Source of the DNA: JACCTU01 sp963848525
Lineage (GTDB): Bacteria; Actinomycetota; Thermoleophilia; Gaiellales; Gaiellaceae
NCBI GenBank assembly: GCA_963848525.1
Contig: CAWKDZ010000002.1
Coordinates: 868,001-932,000 of the forward strand
DNA: 64,000 bases
Direction: 5' to 3'
This document shows, in pieces, positions 17,132-25,007 of this stretch. Both the position numbers and the translations under genes were made by a program. The notes under the pieces are model-generated. The model worked only from the letters and a program-made list of their open reading frames with translations, had not been told where the DNA came from and ran no database searches. The stretch's first letter is position 1, and the number at the start of each line of letters is the position of its first letter.

Positions 17132-18153
17132 GCGAGCGCGTCCTCACGCAGCGCGAGCTGAACCGCGCGCTGCTCGCGCGCCAGCTCCTGCTCGAGCGCG
17201 TGCGCCTGCCGCTGCCGCGGGTCCTGGAGCGGCTCGCGGGGATTCAGAACCAGTACGCGCCGAACGGCTACATCCGGCTCTGGTCGTGCGTCGAGGGATT
17301 CGAGCGCGGCGACCTGACGAAGGCGCTCGAGCGCCGCTCGGTCGTCAACGCGACGCTGATGCGCGAGACGATCCACCTGGTCTCGCGTGCGGACTACGCG
17401 CTCTTCGCCGCCGGCATCCGAAGCTCGAACCGGGAGTGGCGGCTGCGCGTGGACAAGCGGAAGGACGACCGCAAGGTCGCGGCGCTCGCCGGCAAGCTGC
17501 GCAAGCACCTCCGGGGCCGCACGATCACGCGCAAGGAGCTCGCCGCGTTCGTCGGCGGCGAGCCGGGCGTCGGCCACTGGGTCGAGCTCGTTCGGGTGCC
17601 TCCGGCGGGGACGTGGGAGCAGCGCGGCGCGCACACCTACGGCCTCGCGGAGGAGTGGGTCGGCGCGCTCGACGCGACCGAGGACGACGGCATCGAGCAC
17701 CTCGCCCGCCGCTACCTCGGCGGGTTCGGCCCGGCGCGAATCGACGACGTCGCGAGCTGGTCGAAGGTCCCCAAGACCCGCCTCGCGCCGGTCCTCGAGC
17801 GGATGAAGCTGCGACGCTTCCGCGACGAGCAGGGCAAGGAGCTGCTCGACCTCCCGCGCGCGCCGCTTCCCGACCCCGACACGCCGGCGCCCGTCCGCTT
17901 CCTCCCGACCTGGGACGCGACGCTCCTCGTGCACGCGCGCCGCACGCTGATCCTCCCCGAGGAGTACCGCCCGATCCTCTTCAGCACGAAGATGCCGCCG
18001 TCGTACCCGACGTTCCTCGTCGACGGCGCGGTCGCGGGAACGTGGCGTTACGACAAGGGGCGCGTCGAGCTGAAGCCGTTCAAACGTCTGTCACGCGAGA
18101 CGCGGCGCGAGCTGGACGACGAAGCGGAACGGCTGGCCGCGTTTCACGCGTAG
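17128..18153 (+). CDS. Winged-helix DNA-binding protein, AlkZ/YcaQ-like (HTH_42 family)
   Basis: 341 residues. The family includes the AlkZ and YcaQ DNA glycosylases, which excise bulky alkyl or cross-linked bases. The N-terminal GIQNQYAPNGYIRLWSC carries a Gln-x-Gln (Q40, Q42), the catalytic motif of AlkZ-type glycosylases. Further family features are TLMRETIHLVSRADYALF and, near the C-terminus, LPTWDATLLVHARRTLILP. ATG overlaps the upstream stop. Enzymatic activity is plausible from the QxQ but not proven. Many members of this family have only a presumed role. Confidence 0.8.
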   Translation: MSERVLTQRELNRALLARQLLLERVRLPLPRVLERLAGIQNQYAPNGYIRLWSCVEGFERGDLTKALERRSVVNATLMRETIHLVSRADYALFAAGIRSSNREWRLRVDKRKDDRKVAALAGKLRKHLRGRTITRKELAAFVGGEPGVGHWVELVRVPPAGTWEQRGAHTYGLAEEWVGALDATEDDGIEHLARRYLGGFGPARIDDVASWSKVPKTRLAPVLERMKLRRFRDEQGKELLDLPRAPLPDPDTPAPVRFLPTWDATLLVHARRTLILPEEYRPILFSTKMPPSYPTFLVDGAVAGTWRYDKGRVELKPFKRLSRETRRELDDEAERLAAFHA

Positions 18154-18710
18154 CGACGACGATCCCGGCGCGCCATCCGGGCGCACGCCCGCCCTCCGGC
18201 GGGCGGATCCGCTCAGCGCCGAGCCCGCACTGCGCGAGCAGCCACGAGATCAAGGAGTTCGAGTTCCACATCTCGCCCGCGCGCAGCTCGTCCCGGCCCC
18301 ACACGGGCAGCGGCACGGACGGCACGAGGTCGAGCAGGCGCCGCGCGACGGCCTGGTCGTCCGTGAGCCGCCGCGGACTGTCGACAGCTTCCGCGACGTC
18401 CGGGAATGACGCCGTCGCGCCAGCGGCGGATCTCGTAGCGGAACACGCGCAAGCGACCCGCCGCGCGCGTGCCGACGGGACCCTCGCCCACGACCCCGCG
18501 CTTCGCGCCGTCGTCGCGCTGCACCGGCGCCGACTCGATCACGAACCGCCCCTCGGGGACGGCCACGACGAGCGCCGAGTGGTAGAGGTCGCAGCGGCGG
18601 GCGCCGCTCGAGCCGCGCGACGACGGCCTCGAAGATCTGTCCGTTCAGCCTCGAACCGAGTGGCCGCCGGCCCCGAGCGGCAGCCAGTACAGGTCAACCG
18701 ACGCGCTCAC
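18154..18710 (-). pseudogene. Conserved actinobacterial protein of unknown function, broken by at least three frameshifts
   Basis: Starting from GTG 18710, recognisable blocks occur in different minus-strand frames: VDLYWLPLGAGGHSVR, then LNGQIFEAVVARLERR, then LYHSALVVAVPEGRFVIES running to RRWRDGVIP, then DVAEAVDSPRRLTDD through GEMWNSNSLISWLLAQCGLG. Shifts are near 18650, 18603 and 18405. Joined, they give a coherent protein of about 185 residues, so this is one gene with single-base indels, not noise. The start overlaps the end of the OsmC gene. Its function is not known to me. Either a recent pseudogene or sequence errors. Confidence 0.65.
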
Positions 18711-19107
18711 CGACCCGCCCGCTGATCGTCTCGACGAACTCGAACCCGACCTCGAGCGAACGTCGCACGGGGCAGGACTGGGCCACCTTCTCGAGGCGCG
18801 CCAGCTGCAACTCGTCGAGGTCGCCGGTGACGTGAACGCGCACGACGACTCGGCGTGGGGTCGCCTTCTGGTCGTAGTCGACGTCCACGGTGACCTCGCC
18901 GAGGTCCCACTCCTTCGTTCGCCCGTAGCTCACGAGCGCCCACGCGACGCACGCCGCGAGCGCAGACGGCAGCAGCTCGTGCGGCGACGGCGCGGTGCCG
19001 TCGCCGCCGAGCTCTACAGGCTGGTCCGTCGTCAGACGATGCTTTCCGGCCAGGATCTCCTGGCGGAGCGTCCCGGGGACCGAGCGGGCGGTTGCCGTGA
19101 GGCTCAC
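18694..19107 (-). CDS. OsmC/Ohr family protein
   Basis: 137 residues from GTG 19107. The family reduces organic hydroperoxides using two cysteines, and both are present here: SALAACVAWAL and AQSCPVRRSLEVG. SPHELLPSALAAC is the conserved helix start. The gene follows the small membrane protein gene by 7 bases and so belongs to the nitrite reductase-VKOR operon, fitting a redox-stress role. CPVRR in place of the usual CPVS/CPIH is a small deviation. Confidence 0.87.
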   Translation of the reverse strand: MSLTATARSVPGTLRQEILAGKHRLTTDQPVELGGDGTAPSPHELLPSALAACVAWALVSYGRTKEWDLGEVTVDVDYDQKATPRRVVVRVHVTGDLDELQLARLEKVAQSCPVRRSLEVGFEFVETISGRVGERVG

Positions 19108-19114
19108 GGGCACC

Positions 19115-19585
19115 TCACGCCGGCGACGGCGTCGGACGCTGCGTCGGCTGCCACGCTTCCGGCAGGGCAACGACCGCGGCCGAGACGGCCACGACGCAGG
19201 CAAGTCCGAGCCCGAGCCAGGCGGGCCACAGAATCGTGTTCGCCTCGACCGCGACGGTCGCGACCTCCACCTGCGCGCCCGAGAAGACGCCGGCGACCGT
19301 CGCGCTGACGATCGCCACGCCGAGGACGAGGTCGAGGATCCCGAAGGTCGGGGCGGGCTCGATTCCGCGGTAGAAGCGCCTCAGGTTCACGACCACGAGT
19401 GCGATTGCGGCGAGGCCGGCCAGCGCTCCCCAACTGCTCCAACCGGACCCGTCGGCGCGAACGGTCACCACACCGGCGACCTCGACGGTGGTGCGGTGCC
19501 AGTCGAGGAAGAGCACGACGATGAACGCGAGCGCCGAGCCCACCATGACGAGCGTCGACGCCACCTTCAGCGATGTCGAGTTCAT
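19115..19585 (-). CDS. Four-helix membrane protein of unknown function
   Basis: 156 residues from ATG 19585, which has AAAGGAGG about 7 nt upstream. Four hydrophobic segments with short loops; the first loop is polar (WHRTTVEVAGVVTVRADGSG), and a conserved-looking GLDLVLG-type region sits in helix three. No family recognised. It lies 82 bases after vkor and 7 bases before osmC, so it is probably co-transcribed with the redox genes. Confidence 0.72.
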   Translation of the reverse strand: MNSTSLKVASTLVMVGSALAFIVVLFLDWHRTTVEVAGVVTVRADGSGWSSWGALAGLAAIALVVVNLRRFYRGIEPAPTFGILDLVLGVAIVSATVAGVFSGAQVEVATVAVEANTILWPAWLGLGLACVVAVSAAVVALPEAWQPTQRPTPSPA

Positions 19586-19667
19586 GTCTGCCTCCTTTGT
19601 CGAGAACAGCGTCGTCTCTCGCCGCCGCGTCGCCATCGGGGCTTTCCGCGGTGAGGAACGCGGAGAA

Positions 19668-20069
19668 CTACGCGTTCTTGAGCCTGAGCAGCGCGAGCAC
19701 CGCGACGATGCTCACGGCCACGTCGCTGAGGATGCACCAGTCGCAAGTCTCGCCGATCAGCTCGAACTGGACGTAGAGGAGGTAGGCGCTGAACGCTGCC
19801 GCCGCGAGCGCCACGACGGCTTGCACGTTCCGGGCAAGCTCACCGCGGAGAGCGGCGGCCACGGCGAGCGTCAGGAACCCGAGCAGGCCCAGGCCCGCGA
19901 CCGGCAGGCCCAGGACCTCGGCGTAGCGCGAGCTCTGCACGGTCTCGCAGCCGCCGGTCGCACACACGATGCTCGCGTCGGCGTACCGCGCGTAGAGGAG
20001 ATACGCCGAGACGGCGGCGCCGAAGAGCGCGACGGCGACGGCGCCGACGCGAAGCGCGCGTTCGCTCAT
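19668..20069 (-). CDS. Vitamin K epoxide reductase (VKOR) family protein
   Basis: 133 residues, four predicted transmembrane helices. Loop cysteines Cys36 and Cys41 (VCATGGCETVQSS) and the active-site CDWC (109-112) are the four conserved cysteines of bacterial VKOR, which re-oxidises DsbA and passes electrons to quinone. Actinobacteria use VKOR in place of DsbB. Its ATG overlaps the dsbA-like stop by four bases, so the pair is coupled and probably works as one oxidative-folding unit outside the membrane. Confidence 0.92.
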   Translation of the reverse strand: MSERALRVGAVAVALFGAAVSAYLLYARYADASIVCATGGCETVQSSRYAEVLGLPVAGLGLLGFLTLAVAAALRGELARNVQAVVALAAAAFSAYLLYVQFELIGETCDWCILSDVAVSIVAVLALLRLKNA

Positions 20070-20749
20070 CCGGCGAGCAGGGCGTCGATCGCCGGGACGA
20101 GGCCCTCGGGGCCGAGCGAACGGAGCTGAACGAGCTCGAGCCGGCCGCCCGTGCGGCCGAGCTGGAACGACGGCGTCCCGGTCACGCCGGCCGCCTGCGC
20201 GGCGCGGTCGCTCCGGCTGCGTTCCACGGCGACCCACTGCGCCCAGCTCTCGTCGCGGAGATGCGCGCCGTCGAGGCCCGCCTCCGCCGCTACCTCGCGC
20301 AGCACGTCGTCGCTGACCCAGCCCGTGTTCTCGGCGCCCTGGCGCCGGTAGAGACCGTCGACGACGTCCCAGAGCCGGTTCTCTCTGCCCGCCGCGACCG
20401 CGGCGCGGAGACCCTTCTCCGAGTCCGGCCCGATGAACGCGAGCCCGCGGAAGACGATCCGCAGCTTGCCGGTCCGGACGTACTGCGACACGAGCGTCGG
20501 CATCGTCTGCGCCGCCCACTGCGCGCAGTACGGGCACTGGACGTCTGCGTACTCGACGAGCGTCACCGGAGCGTCGGGACTGCCGAGGGCGGCGCCGGCC
20601 TGGGGAACGCCGGCAAACGCCCTCGGCACAGCCGCCGCAGGCTTCGCGGCGGTCGCCCCGTCAGGCGCACTGAGCAGGCTCGCGCCCACCAAAGCTGCTG
20701 CGAGCAGACCCGCAGCGGCCAGGACGAGGAGGAAGCGAGCCCGCGTCAT
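20066..20749 (-). CDS. DsbA-family thiol:disulfide oxidoreductase (Thioredoxin_4)
   Basis: 227 residues. An N-terminal membrane anchor or signal (residues 6-28) is followed by a thioredoxin fold with the redox pair CPYC at 72-75 and the cis-proline segment GVTGTPSFQL near 190. It would introduce disulfides into exported proteins and be re-oxidised by the VKOR encoded next. Its ATG touches the nitrite reductase stop (TGATG), so it is coupled to that gene, whose product is itself an exported metalloprotein. Confidence 0.9.
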   Translation of the reverse strand: MTRARFLLVLAAAGLLAAALVGASLLSAPDGATAAKPAAAVPRAFAGVPQAGAALGSPDAPVTLVEYADVQCPYCAQWAAQTMPTLVSQYVRTGKLRIVFRGLAFIGPDSEKGLRAAVAAGRENRLWDVVDGLYRRQGAENTGWVSDDVLREVAAEAGLDGAHLRDESWAQWVAVERSRSDRAAQAAGVTGTPSFQLGRTGGRLELVQLRSLGPEGLVPAIDALLAG

Positions 20750-21849
20750 CAGTGCCCCATCGAGCCGGCAACGTTGCCGACCTTGAGCAGTCCGACCTGC
20801 CCGAGGTCGACGTGCGCGAACGCGTGGCTGACGAACGGGTAGAGGCCCGGCTCGTCGATCTTCACGTCGAACACGGCGCCGCCGCCCGCAGGCACGGCGA
20901 CCGTCTGCACGCCGCGCTGCGGCTGCGACATGTCGCCGTTCACCCAGGCGCGGTCGAAGATCGTGCCGACGACGTGGAAGTTCGTGTCGAGCGTCGGGCC
21001 GGCCGCGACGACCCAGAAGCGGACGGTCTCGCCGGGGTCGGAGACGAGCGGATGCGTGACGTACTGGTTCGCGTACCCGTTGAAGGTCGTCCAGTCGGGC
21101 TCGGTCGCGCGGGCCTTCGCCATGTCGAGGCTCGCGGCCCCGTTGAGGCCGTTCCCGTTCAGGTACCACTCGCTCGCGACGAGCACGTACTCGCGGTCGG
21201 CCTTCGGGAGCGCGCGCGCCGGCTGCACCACGATCGCGCCGTACATGCCGTTCGCGATGTGCGCGAGCACCGGCTTGGTGCCGCAGTGGTACATGTAGAC
21301 GCCGGGGTCGTTCGCCTTGAAGCGGAACGTGAACGACTCGCCCGGATTCACGTCCTTGAACGCGACGTTCGGCGCGATCCGCGCGGCGTGGAAGTCCATC
21401 GAGTGCGGGATCTGGCCGCCGTTGACGAGCGTGAACTCGACCGTCTGGCCCTGGCGCACGTGCACGATCGGCCCGGGGGCCGAGTAGGCGCCGTCGAACG
21501 CCCAGACGTTGTACTTCACGCCGGGGGCGATCTCGACCTCCTTGTGCTTCATCACCATGCGCACCTTCACGACGTCGCCTGCCGGGATCGCAGGCAGCTT
21601 CGCGTCGTAGGGCGCATGCGCCTTCGCGACCTGCTCGGCGTCCTCGGACACCTGCCCGGCGAAGCTCTCGAGCGGGATCGCCGTGTTGTGGTCGCCGTGG
21701 TCCTGCGCCTGCTGCGCCGACGACTCCGCCACGGTCACGGCCGCGTCGTCGCGGGCCGTCGCGAGCGAGTCGAGCGAGAAGAAGACCGCGCCGATGGAGA
21801 TGAGCACAGCCAGGAGCGCGAGCACGAACAACAACCCTTTGAGCACCAT
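20749..21849 (-). CDS. nirK: Copper-containing nitrite reductase (NirK/AniA type)
   Basis: 366 residues, two cupredoxin domains behind an N-terminal anchor (5-30) and a His/Asp linker. All copper ligands can be placed: type 1 His149, Cys189, His197, Met202; type 2 His154, His188, His342; catalytic Asp152 and His292 (FHVVGTIFDR). The spacing His149-Asp152-His154 equals that of characterised enzymes, and the short Cys-His-Met loop is like AniA (class II). It reduces nitrite to NO outside the membrane. ATG 21849 has GAGGAGG upstream. First gene of an operon with dsbA and vkor. A laccase-like activity cannot be fully excluded. Confidence 0.88.
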   Translation of the reverse strand: MVLKGLLFVLALLAVLISIGAVFFSLDSLATARDDAAVTVAESSAQQAQDHGDHNTAIPLESFAGQVSEDAEQVAKAHAPYDAKLPAIPAGDVVKVRMVMKHKEVEIAPGVKYNVWAFDGAYSAPGPIVHVRQGQTVEFTLVNGGQIPHSMDFHAARIAPNVAFKDVNPGESFTFRFKANDPGVYMYHCGTKPVLAHIANGMYGAIVVQPARALPKADREYVLVASEWYLNGNGLNGAASLDMAKARATEPDWTTFNGYANQYVTHPLVSDPGETVRFWVVAAGPTLDTNFHVVGTIFDRAWVNGDMSQPQRGVQTVAVPAGGGAVFDVKIDEPGLYPFVSHAFAHVDLGQVGLLKVGNVAGSMGH

Positions 21850-21929
21850 CGTTTCCTCCTCGTCCTTGAGTCCTCCACACCGTAGGGAGAGCCGCGCCCG
21901 CGACGAATCCGGGGAGCCCGCAGAGCCCC

Positions 21930-21944
21930 TGCGGGAATCCCGCA
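21930..21944. promoter_or_regulatory. 15-bp palindrome TGCGGGAATCCCGCA between nirK and the divergent membrane gene
   Basis: Perfect 6-bp arms around AAT in the 183-bp divergent region. A close relative, TGCGGCTTTCCCGCA, lies at 33712-33726 in another divergent region of the island, and TGCGGAGAAAGCCGCA at 38008-38023. Likely a shared regulator site. Confidence 0.5.
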
Positions 21945-21969
21945 ACCGCTGTGCGGCGCCTCCCGATGG
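21938..21969 (+). promoter_or_regulatory. Bipartite TCCCGCA / TCCCGATGG element
   Basis: TCCCGCA starts at 21938 and TCCCGATGG at 21961 (offset 23), 72 nt before the ATG at 22033. One of seven such elements in the island. Confidence 0.45.
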
Positions 21970-22032
21970 CCTGCGGCGATGCGGCGCCGACACTGCGCAG
22001 GCAAAGTGCAGAGAGACGCGAAAGGAGTCGCC

Positions 22033-22616
22033 ATGACCCGCAAGCTCTTCGAATACGGTGGATGGATCGCCGGCGCCGTGCTGATCGCCTTCGGCGTCGC
22101 CGCGATCGTGATGGGCATCAACGGACGCAACGAGGTCCGGGACGCGCTCGCGGCGCAGAAGATCACCGCCGGCGACGACGCGGCCGAGATCACGAACGGC
22201 AAGCTCCAGCCCGGGCAGGAGATCACGACGGGCGCCGAGGCGAAGCAGTTCGCCAAGCATCATGGAGTTCCACACCCTGGAGGCGACGGAGGGCGAGCGG
22301 TACGCCGAGATGGGCCGCTTCCTGACCGCCGTCGGGTGAGGACACGAGCGACGAGGCGGCGGCGGCGAAGACGCCAGACGGCCGCCCCGTGGAGAACGGC
22401 CTCCGCAACATGTGGGTGACCGAGACGGCGCTGTCGACGGCGCTGAACATGTCGTACATGGCCGAGCAGCTCTCGCTGTTCGGGATCGTCGTCGGCGTCG
22501 CCCTGCTGCTCACGGGCATCGGGTTCCTCGTGCTCGCGATCGGCGGTGCGCTCCGCAAGACCGAGGCGAGCGCCTCGCAGACCTCGACGCGGCACACGGC
22601 CGCGGCGACCGGCTGA
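22033..22616 (+). pseudogene. Small two-helix membrane protein with two frameshifts
   Basis: Opens with ATG 22033 after AAAGGAG and reads MTRKLFEYGGWIAGAVLIAF, a first membrane helix, then a polar region. At about 22258 the frame changes (continuing as MEFHTLEATEGERYAEMGRF), and again near 22340 (continuing as GRPVENGLRNMWVTETALST and a second helix, FGIVVGVALLLTGIGFLVLA). Joined, the product is about 190 residues and matches a common actinobacterial membrane protein often mislabelled LigA. Function unknown. Divergent from nirK across a palindromic operator. Confidence 0.65.
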
Positions 22617-22637
22617 GCGGCGACTCCGCTCGCGCGC

Positions 22638-22661
22638 GAAGGGCGGCTTCGGCCGCCCTTC
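22638..22661 (+). terminator. Hairpin terminator with UUCG loop
   Basis: GAAGGGCGGC and GCCGCCCTTC form a perfect 10-bp stem around TTCG, 21 nt after the stop at 22614-22616. No U-tract follows, which is usual in high-GC actinobacteria. Confidence 0.7.
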
Positions 22662-22672
22662 CGCGTTGCTCG

Positions 22673-22678
22673 GATAAT
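22673..22678 (+). promoter_or_regulatory. -10 hexamer GATAAT for the histidine kinase gene
   Basis: GATAAT ends 6 nt before GTG 22685 and no ribosome site is present, so transcription probably starts at the start codon (leaderless). It directly follows the terminator hairpin. Confidence 0.45.
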
Positions 22679-22684
22679 GGGCGC

Positions 22685-24305
22685 GTGGAGTCGCGGTTCA
22701 AGGCGCTCGTCGATGCGGGCATCGCGGTCAGCTCCGAGCTCTCCCTCGACGCGGTGCTCCAGCGGATCCTCGAGGCGGCCGCGAGCCTGACGGACGCGCG
22801 CTACGCGGCGCTCGGAGTGATCGACCCCGGCGGCACCGGCCTGGAGCGCTTCCTCGTGATCGGCCTCGACGAGCAGACTCGGACCCTGATCGGCGAGGAC
22901 CCGCACGGCCGCGGCCTGCTCGGGACGCTGATCCGCGAGGCGAAGCCGTTGCGCCTGCGCGACCTGACCGCGCACGCCGACTCGGTCGGCTTCCCGCCGC
23001 ACCACCCGCCGATGACGACGTTCCTGGGGGTGCCGATCCTGCTCCGTGGAGCGGCGTACGGAAACCTCTACCTGACGGAGAAGCGCGACGGCGAGTTCAG
23101 CGCCGAGGACGAGGACACGATCACACTGCTCGCCGCGCAGGCCGCGGTCGCGATCGAGAACGCGCGGCTGTACGAGTCCACGACGCGCTGGTCCCGCCAC
23201 CTCGAGTCGCTGATCGAGGTGGGGAACGCGCTCTCGAGCGAGATCGAGCTGCCACGGCTCCTTCAGCTCGTCGCCGACCGCGTGCGCGACCTGCTCGGTG
23301 CGGCCAACGTCTTCATCGCGCTCCCGAGCGGCGACCACCTAATCGTGCGGGCAGCGGCCGGAGACGGAGCCGAGGCGCTCGTCGGCGAGGAGCTCCCTGC
23401 GAGCTCGAAGAGCGCCACGGTGGTCGAGCGCGGGCACAGCGAGCGCGTCGACTCGCTGCTCGACGACCCGGAGGTCGCCCACGGCGTAACGCGCAAGGTT
23501 GGGGCGTCGACCGGCTTGTACGTCCCGCTGCTCGTGCGCGGCGAGCCGATCGGGATCATCGTCGCCCACGACAAGCGCGGCGCCGACCCCCGCTTCACGC
23601 AGGAGGACCAGCGCCTCGCCGAGACCTTCGCCGCACGCGCCGCGGTCGCCGCCGACCTCTCGACGCGCGTCGCGCGGGACGCGGTCGCGCGTGTCGTCGA
23701 CGCGCAGGAGCTCGAACGGCGCCGGTTGGCGCGCGAGCTCCACGACGAGACCGGCCAGGCGCTCACCTCGATGCTGCTCGGCCTGCGAGCGGTCGAGGAG
23801 GCCAAGGACGAGGCTCGGGCGCGCGAGGCGACCGCGCGCCTGCGCGAGCTGCTCGTCGACACACTCCACGACGTCCGGCGCCTGGCCGTCGAGCTGCGCC
23901 CGAAGGCGCTCGACGACTTCGGGCTCGTGCCCGCGCTCGAGCGCCTGACCGAGACCTTCTCCGAGCAGACGGCCATCCCGGTCGAGCTCGAGGCGGTGCT
24001 GGGCGAGGAACGGCTGCCGCCGCCGATCGAGACCGCCCTCTACCGGATCGTCCAGGAGGCGCTGACGAACGTGATCAAGCACGCCCGGGCCTCGCGCGTG
24101 AGCGTGCTCGTGACCCGCAAGCGCGACTCGGTCGCCGCGGTGATCGAGGACGACGGCGTCGGCTTCTCGCGCGGACGAGACCCGCGACGGCGGCCTCGGC
24201 ATCGTCGGGATGCGGGAGCGGATCGCGCTCCTCGACGGCCGCCTCACCGTCGAGTCGGCGGCGGACCGGGGAACGTCGATCGTCGCCGAGGTCCCGCTGC
24301 GGTGA
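22685..24305 (+). CDS. GAF-GAF sensor histidine kinase, NarL/DevS class (frameshift in the ATPase domain)
   Basis: About 539 residues when corrected. Two GAF domains (about 18-165 and 185-330), then a HisKA_3 dimerisation helix with the phospho-accepting His353 (RRRLARELHDETGQALTSML), then HATPase with EALTNVIKHARAS (N-box). This is the DevS/DosT architecture that senses O2, NO or redox state through GAF domains. At about 24172 the frame shifts. The true continuation, GGLGIVGMRERIALLDGRL to a TGA at 24303-24305, lies in another frame. As written, the first frame runs without a stop into the response regulator. The GTG start is leaderless. Whether the GAF domains bind heme cannot be told. Confidence 0.8.
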
Positions 24306-24940
24306 TCCGCGTCGTCCTCGTCGACGACCACGCCGTCGTGCGCGCGGGCCTCAGGCGCGTGCTCGAGGCGGAGGACGACATCGAGGTCGTGGCGGAGGCC
24401 GGCAGCGTCCGCGACGCCGTCTTCGAGGCGCGCGCGCAGAAGCCCGACGTGATCGTGATGGACGTCGTCATGCCCGGCGCGAGCGGGATCGAAGGCACGC
24501 CGCTCGTGCTCCACGAGGCGCCGGACGCCAAGGTGCTCGTCCTCTCGATGCAGGACGACCCGCGCTACGTCCGCGAGGCCTTCTCTGCCGGCGCGAGCGG
24601 CTACGTGCTCAAGGAGGCCGCCGACACGGACGTCGTCGAGGCGGTGCGCGAGGTCGCGGACGGGCGGCGGTACCTCCACCCCGCCCTCGGCGCGCGGATG
24701 ATCGAGTCCGAGGCGCGCGAGCGCGAGGAGCACGAATCCGACCCGCTCTCGGAGCGCGAGCGCGAGGTGCTGCGCCTGCTCGCCCTCGGGCACACGAACC
24801 AGGAGATCGCGAAGATGCTCTACATCTCGGTGCGGACCGCCGAGTCGCACCGCGCGCACATCATGCAGAAGCTCGGGCTCGGCACCCGGGCGGAGCTCGT
24901 TCGCTACGCCCTCGCGCACGGGCTGCTCGAGGATCAGTAG
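24302..24940 (+). CDS. NarL/FixJ-type response regulator (DevR/DosR-like)
   Basis: 212 residues. Receiver domain 1-120 with the acidic pair VDDH (7-10), phospho-accepting Asp54 (VIVMDVVMPG) and conserved Lys in GYVLKEA. The LuxR-type helix-turn-helix is near 145-205 (DPLSEREREVLRLLALGHTN, ISVRTAESHRAHIMQKLGL). The GTG overlaps the kinase stop (GTGA), so kinase and regulator are coupled. It is the only two-component regulator in the island and the natural candidate for controlling the repeated TCCCG elements. Confidence 0.93.
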   Translation: MIRVVLVDDHAVVRAGLRRVLEAEDDIEVVAEAGSVRDAVFEARAQKPDVIVMDVVMPGASGIEGTPLVLHEAPDAKVLVLSMQDDPRYVREAFSAGASGYVLKEAADTDVVEAVREVADGRRYLHPALGARMIESEAREREEHESDPLSEREREVLRLLALGHTNQEIAKMLYISVRTAESHRAHIMQKLGLGTRAELVRYALAHGLLEDQ

Positions 24941-24984
24941 TTCTCCGCACGGCTCGTCGCGGAGACGCGGATGAGGCAAGACCC

Positions 24985-24998
24985 GATGGCGGGCCATC
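24985..24998. promoter_or_regulatory. Palindrome GATGGC-GG-GCCATC before the oxidoreductase gene
   Basis: Perfect 6-bp inverted repeat with a 2-bp centre, 9 nt before ATG 25008. It contains the CCCGATGG box of the island motif. It could be an operator or occlude the translation start. Confidence 0.4.
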
Positions 24999-25007
24999 GT
25001 GCCGCTC

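Noticed and set aside
18186..18205. 8-bp GC hairpin after the AlkZ-like gene considered as a terminator
   Set aside because: It lies in the coding part of the broken minus-strand gene (the PPEGG region), and high-GC coding sequence forms such stems often.
22685..24940. Natural hybrid histidine kinase-response regulator
   Set aside because: The joining segment is Arg/Pro-rich nonsense, while the alternative frame gives the conserved G-box and a GTGA junction. A separate kinase and regulator is the better reading.
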